From contig NC_056528.1 in assembly GCF_019175285.1 (NCBI RefSeq), positions 50,189,600-50,253,599 of the forward strand: a stretch of DNA of 64,000 bases, read 5' to 3'. Source of the stretch: Sceloporus undulatus (taxonomy: Eukaryota > Chordata > Lepidosauria > Squamata > Phrynosomatidae). The translations under genes and the position numbers were made by a program. Positions within the stretch are counted from its first letter, which is position 1; each line of letters opens with the position of its first letter. This document shows, one piece after another, positions 1 through 10,009 of this stretch. Below the pieces are notes generated by a model that worked only from the letters and a program-made list of their open reading frames with translations, had not been told where the DNA came from and did not search any database.

Positions 1-300
1 ATCATACTTTATATGATTACGGCGGCGAGGATGCTATTTGCCAAATACTGGAAACCAGATCAAATCCCAACAGAGGAAGAATGGATGGTTGAAATTCTAG
101 AAGCCAAAGACATGGATCTATCAATTGCGGTAATAATGAGAGGAAGATCAAAAGAAAAAAAGATGGAAAATGAATGGTTATGCCTTAAAACCTTTGGTGA
201 GAATAAAGGATGGAACATGAACTAATTAAATATCAATGGGGGAAAGAATGAATGAATGAAGAAGAAGACCCTTAAGAGGAAAGACAATCAATTATATTCT
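1..300 (+). mobile_element. L1-like LINE, 3' end of ORF2 (truncated)
   Basis: The reading frame from base 13 to 225 gives 70 residues (AARMLFAKYWK, then PTEEEWM) that resemble the extreme C terminus of L1-type reverse transcriptase ORF2 in reptiles, where an AAR..A..WK segment is followed by P..EEW. The rest of the element lies left of the window. An A/G-rich tail with GAAT repeats follows and looks like its 3' end. Family assignment is from remembered motif shape only. Confidence 0.55.
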
Positions 301-322
301 ACTATGTAGCTAATGATGCTTT

Positions 323-427
323 ATAATGCACAGGCGCCATTAGTTTCAATGGGGCTCAAGCACACTCGGAACTTGCCTTACGTGGCAGGGTCTGTAAGGG
401 ATCCCCGCGTAAGGCAAGGGCGGACTG
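323..427. mobile_element. Tc1/mariner-type MITE, half copy
   Basis: The stretch ends in GCAAGGGCGGACTG followed by TA, like the right terminal inverted repeat of the TA-target MITE family seen several more times in this window (for example 37,123-37,326). Only one end is recognisable, so this is a partial copy. Confidence 0.45.
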
Positions 428-1004
428 TAACACCCAGAATCCACCATCCACCAAGGCCACCGCCTTGGAAAGGCACTGACCCTCTTAGGGTCAGCGGTCA
501 AGGAGGGGGACCTTGCTTTCTCCCTCTCCCCCATAAGTTACCTTGCAAAATAGTTTCAACCAACTGTAATGAAAATTTAGAAAGATGTCATCTACTCCCA
601 TCAGCCACATCTGCGACCCAGATGTTGCGCATAACAAGAGCGCATGCCGATCGAAGGCCTGGTGTTGACCATGGCTGTGTCCGAAGTTGGAGGAAGGAGG
701 CTGGGCCCACATACTAGCAGTAGCAATGGTGTCACATCAAAACGAGCGCGCCTAGGAATTATTGCCCTCCGAAGTCATTTCATTATGATGGAATGAACTC
801 CAACGTAATCTAAGTGGGACTTTTTATGCCCCAGTGAATTAAAGAATGAGATTTCGTCAAGGTGAGTAAAATTTACAGCCAGAATCCATGCAACTTTACA
901 GTAATTTTCGTGACACATTTACTACCAGGAGAAGGCTGCCAGTTCTTGAAATAATTAAAAGGACGCACGGCCCAATTCGATTATTTGGCCGCTCACAATA
1001 AGGC

Positions 1005-1071
1005 ACTGAAATGTAATGTTTCTACTGAACAACCTTGGAAAGCAAAGAACAGAGACCATGANNNNNNNNNN

Positions 1072-1121
<50 letters not shown>

Positions 1122-1275
1122 ATTCAAAAGTGGTCTCTGTTCTTTGCATTCCAAGATGGTTCAGTAGAAACATTACATTTGGGGAAAGTGTCCTTCATTT
1201 ATTATTATTATTATTGGTGGTCATTGTTCTTTGCTTTCCAAGATTGTTCAGTGGGTTCATTACATCATCAGCATC
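1005..1275. repeat. Inverted repeat around an (ATC)n microsatellite with an assembly gap
   Basis: A ~50 base arm ending in AAAGAACAGAGACCA (from about 1,010 to 1,059) is repeated in inverted form after the ATC repeat (about 1,130-1,180). A third, diverged copy of the right arm follows at about 1,215-1,265. Ten Ns (1,062-1,071) interrupt the ATC run, so repeat length is unknown. This is probably a palindromic MITE with a microsatellite loop. Confidence 0.7.
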
Positions 1276-1591
1276 ATCACCATCACCTTCATCATCATTA
1301 TCATTGGCATACAAATCATTAGACGCAGTGCAGTTTAAAACGTATACAAAAGTGTCAGTAAAATGCTGTATATAACATGATATACATTTAGATAATACAC
1401 ACATGCGCACATGCACACCCGTATCTCCATTTCAAAATCCAACCAACAACACTTCGCCCAAGCTTATCCTGGAGCCTGACAATGATGTATAGTGTCCCTG
1501 TTGTAATCCAAAGCGTTTTGGAAACAGTTTGGCCTTGAGCGGATAGGACCCATTCCTTTTACAAAAGACCTGCCCAGCTCTGATGCTGCAG

Positions 1592-1685
1592 CAAACTATA
1601 GGATTCCCAGGATTCCATAGTACTGAGCCACAGCAGTTAAAAGTGATATGAAACCGGATTATTTCTGCAGTGCAGATGCAGCCCA
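1592..1685. mobile_element. Palindromic MITE (GCAGATGCAGCC ends), half copy
   Basis: Contains the arm of a palindromic element present many times here: a run ending TTTCTGCAGTGCAGATGCAG, preceded by a GAGCCA..GCAGTTAAA segment. Only one arm remains. Better copies are at 12,976-13,182 and 26,592-26,784. Confidence 0.6.
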
Positions 1686-2229
1686 GATAAGAAGGGGAGC
1701 TGAAGAGGCCAAGAAACCCAAGAAACGAGTGCTGCAGCCAAACAATATAGTGGAAGTTTAGTCTGGAAGGAACAAAGGACATCATTCCCAGGCAGACACA
1801 CAGACACATCTGGAGCAACAGCTGCATCCTCCTTCTCTGCAAAAACCCTAAAAAGAAAGGCCCTACAATCCCTTTTCTCCCTCCGACCCACTCCTGGTTA
1901 TCATAATCCGTGGCAGATTTCTTTGCACTCAGCATTAAAGCCTGGTCCTTTGGCTCATCAAGCAAAACCCCCCCAAGGATCCCCATCCAGGCCTTTGGTT
2001 GTTGCTGAAATTACTGTAACTCCTTAACACTAATGAGTCCCGCTTTCACAGGTCTGTGGACTTGGGCAGGATCAAGGCGAGCCCAGCTGGAGAAATAAAA
2101 GCCACGTAAATAGCTGAAAAGATAGGTAAAAGTCTGGGCCCGTGTCCAAAAACACTAAACTATAGACTCCCAACATCTGGTTCAGGGTGGAGTCCTTTGC
2201 ATTTACTAAGGGAAGAAAGGGAAGGGTGA
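1686..2229. other. Intergenic DNA, nothing recognised
   Basis: No exon-like reading frame, RNA gene or repeat end could be supported here. The open frames are short and lack any familiar protein motif. Confidence 0.5.

Positions 2230-2230
<1 letters not shown>

Positions 2231-2275
<45 letters not shown>
2231..2275. repeat. (GAAA)n microsatellite
   Basis: About eleven GAAA units in direct tandem array, immediately followed by the MITE fragment with the CTAGAGATTCCTAGAGAGG end. Confidence 0.95.
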
Positions 2276-2276
<1 letters not shown>

Positions 2277-2366
2277 GATTTCTAGTCTCTCCAACACAAC
2301 TCTATGGTCAACGTCTGGCAGTGTTGCGCTGGAGGACCTAGAGATTCCTAGAGAGGACTTACTAAC
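2277..2366. mobile_element. MITE fragment with CTAGAGATTCCTAGAGAGG end
   Basis: Shares the AACTCTATGGTCAACGTCTGG and GGAGGACCTAGAGATTCC blocks with longer copies at 14,095-14,388 and 32,955-33,286. The two blocks are inverted copies of each other, so the unit is palindromic. It is probably a non-autonomous DNA transposon. Confidence 0.6.
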
Positions 2367-2379
2367 CAAAACCACAGAT

Positions 2380-2425
2380 AATCAAATCTGCAAAAGGCAA
2401 ATCTGCGAATGTGGAAGGCCAACTG
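2380..2425. mobile_element. Tc1/mariner-type MITE end
   Basis: Ends with GGAAGGCCAACTG then TA, matching the terminal repeat of the TA-target MITE family in this window. A short fragment. Confidence 0.45.
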
Positions 2426-2429
2426 TATG

Positions 2430-3504
2430 ACCTAAAAGGAAGTAGCAAAGGGATTTTGCGGCACCTTTGACACCAATTGTGCAAAAGAAGTTGAAGCATA
2501 AACTTTTGTAGACATGGGTATTTATCACACGGAGGTTTTTGCAGTTCAGATCTGGGGTGACTGCGGTCCAACAATGTGAATTCACATTGGTCTACTTCCT
2601 CAGATGCAGAGAGCATGCATCTGAGGAAGGAGACCTAGAGTCTCTACAGACTGTAGGCAAAGTCATGACGGAACGACCGCACGCTCAACGCTGTAACCTT
2701 CCCCTGTGGTGCCATTTTGGAGCGTGCTTGTTTACATGGCATATGCCATGATGATGCCACTGTGGCACTGCATCTACATGGTGCAGCACCAAAAGGGTGT
2801 CATCACGCCACACCGGATATTGTGCCTTTTAGACAGTGCAAGGAGGAGCTGCATTTTGCCATTCCTTTTTGCACCCTCCAAAGGCCAGATCGGGGCCAAG
2901 GCATGCAGTTGCCACGGCCCCGATCTGGGTGAAAAGGGGTGGTCTATATTGCCCCCTAGTCTATGAAAGCTGATGCTCCAATTTCTTTTGCAACCCTATA
3001 TATGTGTGTATGTATATATATGATACACACATACACACATTCCCTGCTCCTGATTCTCCTCCTTTTCGCCACCTGGACCCGAGTTTGAAAAGGATGACCT
3101 CACCATTTATCATTTTCCTTTTTTCCGCGCTTTGCTTAATATATGATCTGCTCGGTAAAATATTTGCAGACTCGGTCCTCCGGTGCTCTCCATTACAAAG
3201 CCGCGCATAACATTTCACATCGCTTTCGCCCAGGTGGTCCTCTGTTCTAACTCAAGGGCAAACAATATAAACCCAGAGCCAGTTCAGCATTATTGGTGAA
3301 AGGCTCTGAATTTGCAACTCGGAGGAGGGAGGGAGGGAGGCGCACAGTAAGTGCAGATGCCAAGCCAAGCTATACATTACAGAGATGGTGCTGATTTATT
3401 TATTTGCCTTAAAGGAGACCTTGGTCCGTCTGCTCAGTACCAACGAGCAACTCCAAACCTTCTACGAATTAGCAGTCCTGCTAGTTTTTCTTTGTATCAT
3501 TATC

Positions 3505-3539
<35 letters not shown>

Positions 3540-4080
3540 AATTGCTCACATATGTTGCAGAAAGTTGTATTTTAAGAAATGCTCCCGCTCTTTCAACCAA
3601 TCCCACTCCATTAAGTTTTATGAGGACGCATGTCTGAGCAAAAAGTGGGAGAGTGAGGCAAAAACCGCAGATAACCCTCTTTTGTTTCCAATTTATTTTT
3701 AGCATGTTTGGCGGCACAAAAACCTAAATGGCTTTTCAGCACCCTCTCTCTGTTTTCCCCCTTAAACCGAGCAAAAATATTTCGTGTCCCAGATGACAAT
3801 GTCGCTGTAAATAGCTGTGCACAAAATGATCCGCGTATAAACGTCTCGGGGTGAAGTGCGGAGAGGTCAATTTTATTTGCGACTGGCAAAAATAGAATAA
3901 ATAAGGAGAGGAGAAGCACCGAGCCAAACATGCAACATATGTGGAAACCACCTGCCAGCATGGCCAAACTCCTGTTGCCACCATGTTCTTCCACAGTGTT
4001 CTTCCATTAACATGATGGTGCATGAACTACTTTGTCATGGATGCATTGCACATGATGTCTAGGGAGATAAAAAAGTGTAA
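2430..4080. other. Intergenic DNA upstream of FGF16, no gene seen
   Basis: Holds short CA/TA and TTA microsatellites (3,000-3,045 and 3,510-3,538) and otherwise single-copy-looking sequence. Frames of 60-130 codons occur but none shows splice-site-bounded or motif-bearing coding structure. The 3,050-4,000 stretch is free of recognisable transposon ends and could be regulatory, but that is conjecture. Confidence 0.5.
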
Positions 4081-4082
4081 GT

Positions 4083-4312
4083 CACCCTGAAGGCACCAAA
4101 TCTCATCTGATCTTGGAGGTTGAGCAGGTTCATCTCTGGTTAGTACCTGGATGGGAGACCACCAACTAATAGCAGGTGCTATAGGCTATATTTCAGAGGA
4201 AGGAATGGGCAAAACCACTTCTGAGGATGCCTTGCCTAAGAAAACCCTAGGAAATTAATGGGTTCACCATAGCCAACATCTGACATGAAGGCACACACAC
4301 ATACACACAAGT
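4083..4312 (+). mobile_element. 5S-rRNA-derived SINE with BovB-like tail
   Basis: The first ~110 bases track 5S rRNA closely: CATCTGATCTTGGAGGTTGA, then GGTTAGTACCTGGATGGGAG, then GCAGGTGCTATAGGCTAT, which carry the A-box, intermediate element and C-box of the internal RNA polymerase III promoter. The 3' half (CCTTGCCTAAGAAAACCCTA, ending in CA repeats) looks like the tail shared with BovB LINEs. Such 5S/BovB SINEs are known in lizards. It is a retroposed copy, not a 5S gene. Confidence 0.85.
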
Positions 4313-4319
4313 CACACTA

Positions 4320-5645
4320 GCCATGCACAACCAAAATATCATCACTCCTCAATAGACATACTCTGCTGAGAGTAGTAGAGCCGGAGTTGTGCAAACAACA
4401 GGTTCCTCTGTGCCTTGTCTTTACACTTCAAAATTTTACATTGCAGCTGTGCTTCGTATATTGTGTGGTGTGGGTGGCACATCTTATATTGTGCATTGCA
4501 ACTGTGCTTTGCATAGCGCCCAGGGGCAACTTGCTATTGGCAACTGTTGCTTGAAATGTTCCTCTCTGCCTTTGCCCATGGCCATGGCAAATAGTGTGTT
4601 GCATATTGCAGTTATGCATTGTGTATTGCCATCATATATTATGCAATTGCAATTTATGCATTTTGCATATAGGCAGATACACGATGAATGGAATAATGTT
4701 GATATTTCACAGGAGGAGGATGTTGCGCAGTGCTTCCTATGATATGGCAGACCAGCAGTGCTTCCCTTAATACACCAGGGACCAGTGCCATACTTGCACC
4801 CATCGACTACAACTGTTCCTTTCTTTCCTGGAAGCTATGTCCTGGATGCTACACAACTGTACACAATTCCCATTTGTCCAGTCCCTTTATGAACCTGTCT
4901 CTCCCTTGGACTTGTTCATGGGGCCAAACTGTGCCTTTTAAATGACCCAACTGCAGACAGACAGAGGTCCAGATGTGTGGCTTCTTCTCCATTTCCCTCC
5001 AGCCACACTGCACTTGACTTTACGAAAGGCACACCTTCTGTGTGTACATTCCTCACATTCCACCAATGACTTTGCTTATATAACCTTAAAACTCCAGCAC
5101 CTCTTGCTCCTCCAAGGGGTGAACTGCAAAGCAGCCCTTGGTTAAACCACAACTGATCCTTAACCCCTTTCCATCTGAGCAGTCCAGCCAACCTACAGAT
5201 CCATTTTCAATTCCTTCCCTGCGTCTGTAAAGATGCATAATGGGACAACACCGAAAAGAGCGGCCGGTTGCACACCTGGCTCCACCAATGCACTCCGGCA
5301 CTCCCTAGCAAAAGTCCAAATGCACTGCAGTATTAATGCACATTGGTCCTGTTATGCATCACTCCTAACGCACATCGGTCACTAGGTAGCAACATAACAG
5401 CATCCCTTTGCTGGATGTGGACATCGTAGACCTGCCCAATTCTCCAAGATGTAAGTCCATTTGTGAAGATGAAACAGAATTCAGGGCCTGGTTTTATGCT
5501 TCGTTATTTATTTCAAGGGTTTATTTTCCGCCTTTCTTCCACGGTGGGATTTCAGGCAGGTTTTCACAACTTTCCCACCCACAGTCTCCATAAAAATGTC
5601 AGTGTCTTTGTCATCTGCTTTATGTATCCTTTATGATTTATTGGT
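4320..5645. other. Intergenic DNA, no gene seen
   Basis: Contains a degenerate repeat around 4,435-4,660 in which a phrase like ATTGCAACTGTGCTTTGCAT recurs several times in drifted form. No exon or RNA gene is supported. Confidence 0.45.
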
Positions 5646-5649
5646 TATG

Positions 5650-5738
5650 GTGGATGGGTGGGTATGTGATATCGTATTTTAATGCTTTTAATACTGTTGT
5701 AAGCCGCCTCGAGCTCATTGGAGAGGCGGGGTATACAA

Positions 5739-5780
<42 letters not shown>

Positions 5781-5790
5781 CCTGTCTTCT
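5650..5790 (+). mobile_element. LINE 3' end (CR1/L2-like) with (TTA)n tail
   Basis: Ends with GTAAGCCGCCTCGAG...GAGGCGGGGTATA followed by about thirteen TTA units. A GTAAGCCGCC...GGCGGGGTATAAA hairpin and a short-repeat tail are typical of the 3' ends of L2/CR1-like LINEs in squamates. Only the tail is present. Confidence 0.6.
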
Positions 5791-6240
5791 GTTATTTTTT
5801 ATGTCTTCTTAATAGTCATCTGTAAGCCCATCTTCACCTGATTTACAACACTACGCATAGTGTTTTAGTGTTACAATTGTGGAGCAAGAGGACTTCAGAG
5901 GCACAAATATGTCTAGCCACAGAAGAGTTTGGAGCAACCTCAAAAGGTTTTGTTTCTATTTTCTTTTTCCTCCCAGCACTTATTCTCTCTAAGGACGATG
6001 AACTACAATTTCAACAGACGGGGGCATTATTAATTTGCTCCCATTTCAACACAAAGGCTTCATTCAGGCAAAGGGAGGGGATAAGTATGGGCCTGGCGGC
6101 TATTAAGGGATTTACTATCGATCTTTTGCCACCAAATGATAAAAGGTAATTTTTTAAAAGGTAATGCATGTAAACACACAGGGAAACTGAGAGGATTTGG
6201 GGGGAGCCGTGTGATTAAATGCTCCATCATTAAAAACATC
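5791..6240. other. Intergenic DNA, nothing recognised
   Basis: Single-copy-looking sequence with no supported gene or repeat end. Confidence 0.45.
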
Positions 6241-6261
6241 ATACACACACACACACACACA

Positions 6262-6358
6262 TGTTGTTGTGTGCCTTCAAGTCATTTCCAGCTCATAGTG
6301 ACCCTAGTCTCCAGACGTATAGTCCAACATTGAAATCATTACACCACACTGGCTCTTC
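6262..6358 (-). mobile_element. tRNA-derived SINE, internally deleted
   Basis: Reads on the minus strand. The 3' end (TGTTGTTGTGTGCCTTCAAG here in reverse) joins directly to the tRNA-like 5' end (GGCTCT, CATTACACCACACT), with the middle missing. It is flanked by CA and TG microsatellites. Confidence 0.8.
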
Positions 6359-6385
6359 ATATATATATGAAACACATATATAAAC

Positions 6386-6389
<4 letters not shown>

Positions 6390-6423
<34 letters not shown>

Positions 6424-6424
6424 A
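6390..6424. repeat. (TG)n microsatellite
   Basis: About sixteen TG units in direct tandem, next to TA-rich sequence. Confidence 0.95.
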
Positions 6425-6429
6425 TATCA

Positions 6430-7450
6430 TGTTATTGGTTCTGAGTTTTAATCACAAATCAATACCTTGGTTGCCAGCCATATACATATGTATATAAAAC
6501 CAGGTTTGCAATATGAAATGAACAGCCATATCTGTATGTGTCTCTCCATTCCCTATTTGCAATCCTTGTTTTATTCCCTCCAAAATCATAAAAAGAGGGT
6601 GAGACGCATTGACCTTTGCAAAGACGGAGGCTTCTTCTTTTCACTTAACTTGCAGTTTCAGCCTTCTCCTAATAAAATTTCCCAATTAATTTCTGGAAGA
6701 ACAACGGCAAAAGCCCCGTTTTAAGATGCCAGAATTTCCAAAGTGCTTCTCTAACATATAGGCAGCAGTTAGAAAACAAATCCTGGCTTCACATAGAAGA
6801 AGGGGAAAAAAGAGAAGGACAGTCTTGGCAGAAACCTGGATGAAAAAAGGGGGGGATCCCCTCCGAAACCATTCCAGCGAGTAACATTTTCAATCAAGAA
6901 ACGTCTGGCGGGTTTGATTTTAATTTAAAGCTACAAAATACATCATTTGACACCGTTTCAAATCCTGACCCAAGCTTTACTGGAAATTTCAGTAGCAAAA
7001 ACAATGTGGATTTCTCCAGAGGCAGCCCGGCTTGTCTACATTACAGCAAACGCCGTTCATCATCTGGCGGCTTATGGAGGTTTCGATGGAAAGGGACCGT
7101 TCGATGGCAGCCACAGGTTGGGAAGCCATTGGCGGAAGAGGAGAACGACCCATAATCCGGCACAAGGGACCACCGCCAAATTTATGAAGTCCCAAATGTG
7201 ATCTCCCCCCCCCTTAAATCATAGCAGAATGGTTTCGTTCCCATGAGGTTTGTGCCATGTTAGTTCTCCAGAGAAACCATATTTCAGAATGGCTGGGTCC
7301 GAAAGAAGACCATCTCTGCAATGGATCCAAAGGCCATCATGTTAAGCCATGTTTGAAACTGTGTCAAATGATATTTTTAATCGTTCACCCATTAATCCAA
7401 ATGGAGACTGAAGTCAAGAATTCAGAAGAAGGCTAAGACTTGGAAGGGCG
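6430..7450. other. Intergenic DNA, repeat-poor
   Basis: No transposon ends and no exon-like frame could be recognised. The stretch is single-copy in appearance. Candidate regulatory DNA only by exclusion. Confidence 0.4.
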
Positions 7451-7454
7451 GCTA

Positions 7455-7639
7455 TGGCCACGTTCACACTACAAAATAAACTGGTTTCCAAATGAGTTTA
7501 AACCACTTTAAAGGGCCCTTGTTCACAATGGCGCTGAATTTCTCTGATGCGGTTTGTGGGGGACCCACCACTAAACCCAGTTACACCCGTTTTTCTGAAT
7601 TGGAGGCATTTAGCACATCTTTTTCAATGATTCCGTTCA

Positions 7640-7684
<45 letters not shown>

Positions 7685-7845
7685 GCAGCTTATTTCTATA
7701 GCGCTGTAAATGTACACAGCGTTCAATGCAAGTGCGAATGCGTTCTCGATTCGATTCGGTTCCCTGTGACGTCGCACATGGGGACTCCATTTTGCATCAA
7801 TCCAATTGTCAGTGTGAACACGAAGTGGGTTAAATCGAAACGGGC
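7455..7845. mobile_element. Possible DNA transposon with inner (TTA)n and LINE-tail sequence
   Basis: CCACGTTCACACTAC near 7,457 is mirrored by AGTGTGAACACGAAGTGG near 7,812, suggesting short terminal inverted repeats. In the middle lie about sixteen TTA units (7,640-7,685) and CTATAGCGCTGTAAATGTAC, a phrase common at LINE ends. No open frame for a transposase. Composite and tentative. Confidence 0.4.
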
Positions 7846-8035
7846 AGCTTTGATCGGAGCAACCAATAGTCTGAACATCTATTTGGGGTTGAATTGCTCC
7901 ATCAATTCGATATGATCCACCACAAGAATCGGTTAATTACGTAGAATGAATGAGGCCTATGAAGGAACTGGGCAAGATCCTCAAGTCCATTGAATGCTAA
8001 AAGCTTGACAATGAAGAAAAACAGCTCATTTGAAA

Positions 8036-8073
8036 TGAGGGTTTGCCATAAGTCAGAAACAACTCGAGGGTAC

Positions 8074-8116
<43 letters not shown>

Positions 8117-8118
8117 CT
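8036..8118 (+). mobile_element. tRNA-SINE 3' fragment with (CAA)n
   Basis: GTTTGCCATAAGTCAGAAAC followed by about fifteen CAA units matches the 3' end of the tRNA-derived SINE seen elsewhere in the window; the tRNA part is missing. Confidence 0.75.
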
Positions 8119-8319
8119 GAGAAGTGTATGGCCTGGGAACCATGAAGCTCCATGGTGCATATGTTTAACCTGGAGAAGAGAAGGTTAAGAGAGCCATGTT
8201 TAAATATTTGAAGGGTGTCACACTGAGGATGGAGCAAGCTTGTTTTCTGCTGCTCCAGAGAATAGGATCCAAAGCAATGGATGCAAATAGTAGAAAAAGG
8301 GATTCCAGTTCAACATCAG

Positions 8320-8500
8320 GAGGGCTGATTTCGGCATTAAAGAGAGATTTAAAGTGCGTTTAAACAATCCTAAAAATGAAGCAGAAATGGTAATTGCACA
8401 AATGATTATCACACGCAACTGCGCAAATAAAGCGACATCGGAAATGCATTATCGCTGAAACCCCCCCCCAAAAAAAGTGCATTAATGCTTCTTTGTGGTG
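8320..8500 (+). mobile_element. Repeat family shared with 9,711-10,003 (inverted copy)
   Basis: GATTTCGGCATTAAAGAGAG, CATCGGAAATGCAT and GTGCATTAATGCTTCTTTGT all recur, inverted, in the element at 9,711-10,003. That copy has terminal inverted repeats, so the family is probably a non-autonomous DNA transposon. This copy looks more decayed. Confidence 0.6.
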
Positions 8501-8577
8501 AGGGCCAACAGTATTTTCAATCACAATGCCGAAACAGAAAGAAACGAAATGCAGATTAGCGAACATTTGTGTTTCGG

Positions 8578-8578
<1 letters not shown>

Positions 8579-8617
<39 letters not shown>
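8579..8617. repeat. (TG)n microsatellite
   Basis: About eighteen TG units in tandem. Confidence 0.95.
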
Positions 8618-8619
<2 letters not shown>

Positions 8620-8620
<1 letters not shown>

Positions 8621-9480
8621 GAGGAACCTGTCCTCCTTGCCCGGTTCAAGGGGGGGAAATCCCAGTTCTCTGGCACATCTGGCCCACAATTATAGGAAAT
8701 CCAATTCCTAGTCATGGTGCGCATGCATTTGTGTGCAGAGAAATTAGGCCTGACAGGCATGGCCAGGAGAGAGAGCTCTGCAATAACAGCCAGGCGATTT
8801 GTCTAGTTAACCAATATTATTTTAAAAGATGGTTATCTGGATTGCACAACAGACTGAGCTTGGATATACCTCCCCCCGAGTCTCTTTGGATTTCGGTGTC
8901 AGCGTTTGAACTAAGGACTGTGCGAAATGGAGAATTTGCCCTGAAAATTGTCTCTTTTCCCCCTCGAACTGAACTGCCGCACACACCCAAACTTTGAAAA
9001 TTTGGGAGGAAGATCTTTGCAACCATGACTTTCTGATGTATTTATCTCTACCCAGTTCTTCTGCCAACAAAGAAATGTAGTTAAGGGGGGTGCAAAGTAA
9101 AGAGCGCAGAAGAGAGGGAGATATCAAAGGATTAAAAATCCCATGCATGCAGCTCTGATGAATGGGACGGCTCCTCTGGAGACATGAACCAGAGCAAGGG
9201 CAGTAATGGAAGAGAAATTGGAGCCAAAGTGGGGTTTCCCCTCCTTGATTTATGGGGCTGCTCAGCCAGAAAGGGAGGCAGCCAGGCTCTGGGTGGCACC
9301 GAATGTCAGCACTCCTACTCCTAGGTGCATTTGCAAGGATACACACAGTCTCTCTCCCACAGACATACATACACACTCTTGCTGCTGTAGGTAGAGATCT
9401 CCTTCAACCTCCTGCCTCTTGAAGATGATGCTCCTTTACCCTTACCCCACCCATTCTCTATCCAAAAGGAGACAGCTTGC
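8620..9480. other. Intergenic DNA, no gene seen
   Basis: The 184-codon minus-strand frame here (8,822-9,376) has no recognisable domain and its composition does not look coding. Confidence 0.45.
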
Positions 9481-9482
9481 AT

Positions 9483-9712
9483 ATAGGATTGTAGGATCCT
9501 AGACTTGGAAGTGACCCCAAAGGCCATCCAATCCAATCCCCTTCTGCCATGCAGGAATACATAGAATCCTGGAAACCAAAGAGACCCCAAGGGTCAGCCT
9601 GTCCAAACCCTTTCTGCCGTGCAGGAATACATAGAACGCTGGAGTTGGAGGACACCCCAAGGGTCATCCAGTCCAACAGCTTCTGCCATTGAGGAACATA
9701 CAGAATCGTAGA
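9483..9712 (+). repeat. CR1-type LINE tail, about three tandem copies
   Basis: The phrase CATCCAATCC...TTCTGCCATGCAGGAATACA recurs with a period of about 70 bases: GTAGGATCCTAGACTTGGAA, then ATAGAATCCTGGAAACC, then ATAGAACGCTGGAGTTGGA, then AGAATCGTAGAGTT. This is the common lizard LINE tail that begins GAATCATAGAGTTGGAAG, present here in tandem rather than once. Confidence 0.8.
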
Positions 9713-10003
9713 GTTTATCACACGAAGGAGATCAGGAGTTTTTCCGGTGAATATCCTGGAAAAACCATGTCATTACACGTAACGATTTCACACGATGTTG
9801 CGCAAAACCCGCCATTAAAGTGGTCACAAAGAAGCATTAACGCACATCTTTTTACATTTGGGAGTTCAGGGGCCATGCATTTCCGATATCATTGTGTGAT
9901 GATCATTCATGCAATTGCTCTCCATTTCCACTTCGTATGCGGGATGCTTTAAATGCGCTTTAATCTCTCTTTATGCCGAAACTAGCCCCAGTGTGACAAA
10001 CTC
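9711..10003 (-). mobile_element. Non-autonomous DNA transposon, 293 bp
   Basis: Bounded by GAGTTTATCACAC on the left and GTGTGACAAACTC on the right, which are inverted repeats of each other (12 of 13 bases). It contains no transposase frame. Its left end abuts the CR1-tail array. A second, inverted copy of its interior lies at 8,320-8,500. Superfamily not determined. Confidence 0.7.
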
Positions 10004-10009
10004 CTAAGT

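Noticed and set aside
955-1375. Frames encoding runs of Ile, Ser or Asp around the Ns
   Set aside because: They are translations of the ATC microsatellite and its gap.
4083-4190. Possible 5S rRNA gene
   Set aside because: Only partly matches 5S rRNA and is fused to a SINE tail ending in CA repeats, so it is a retroposon.
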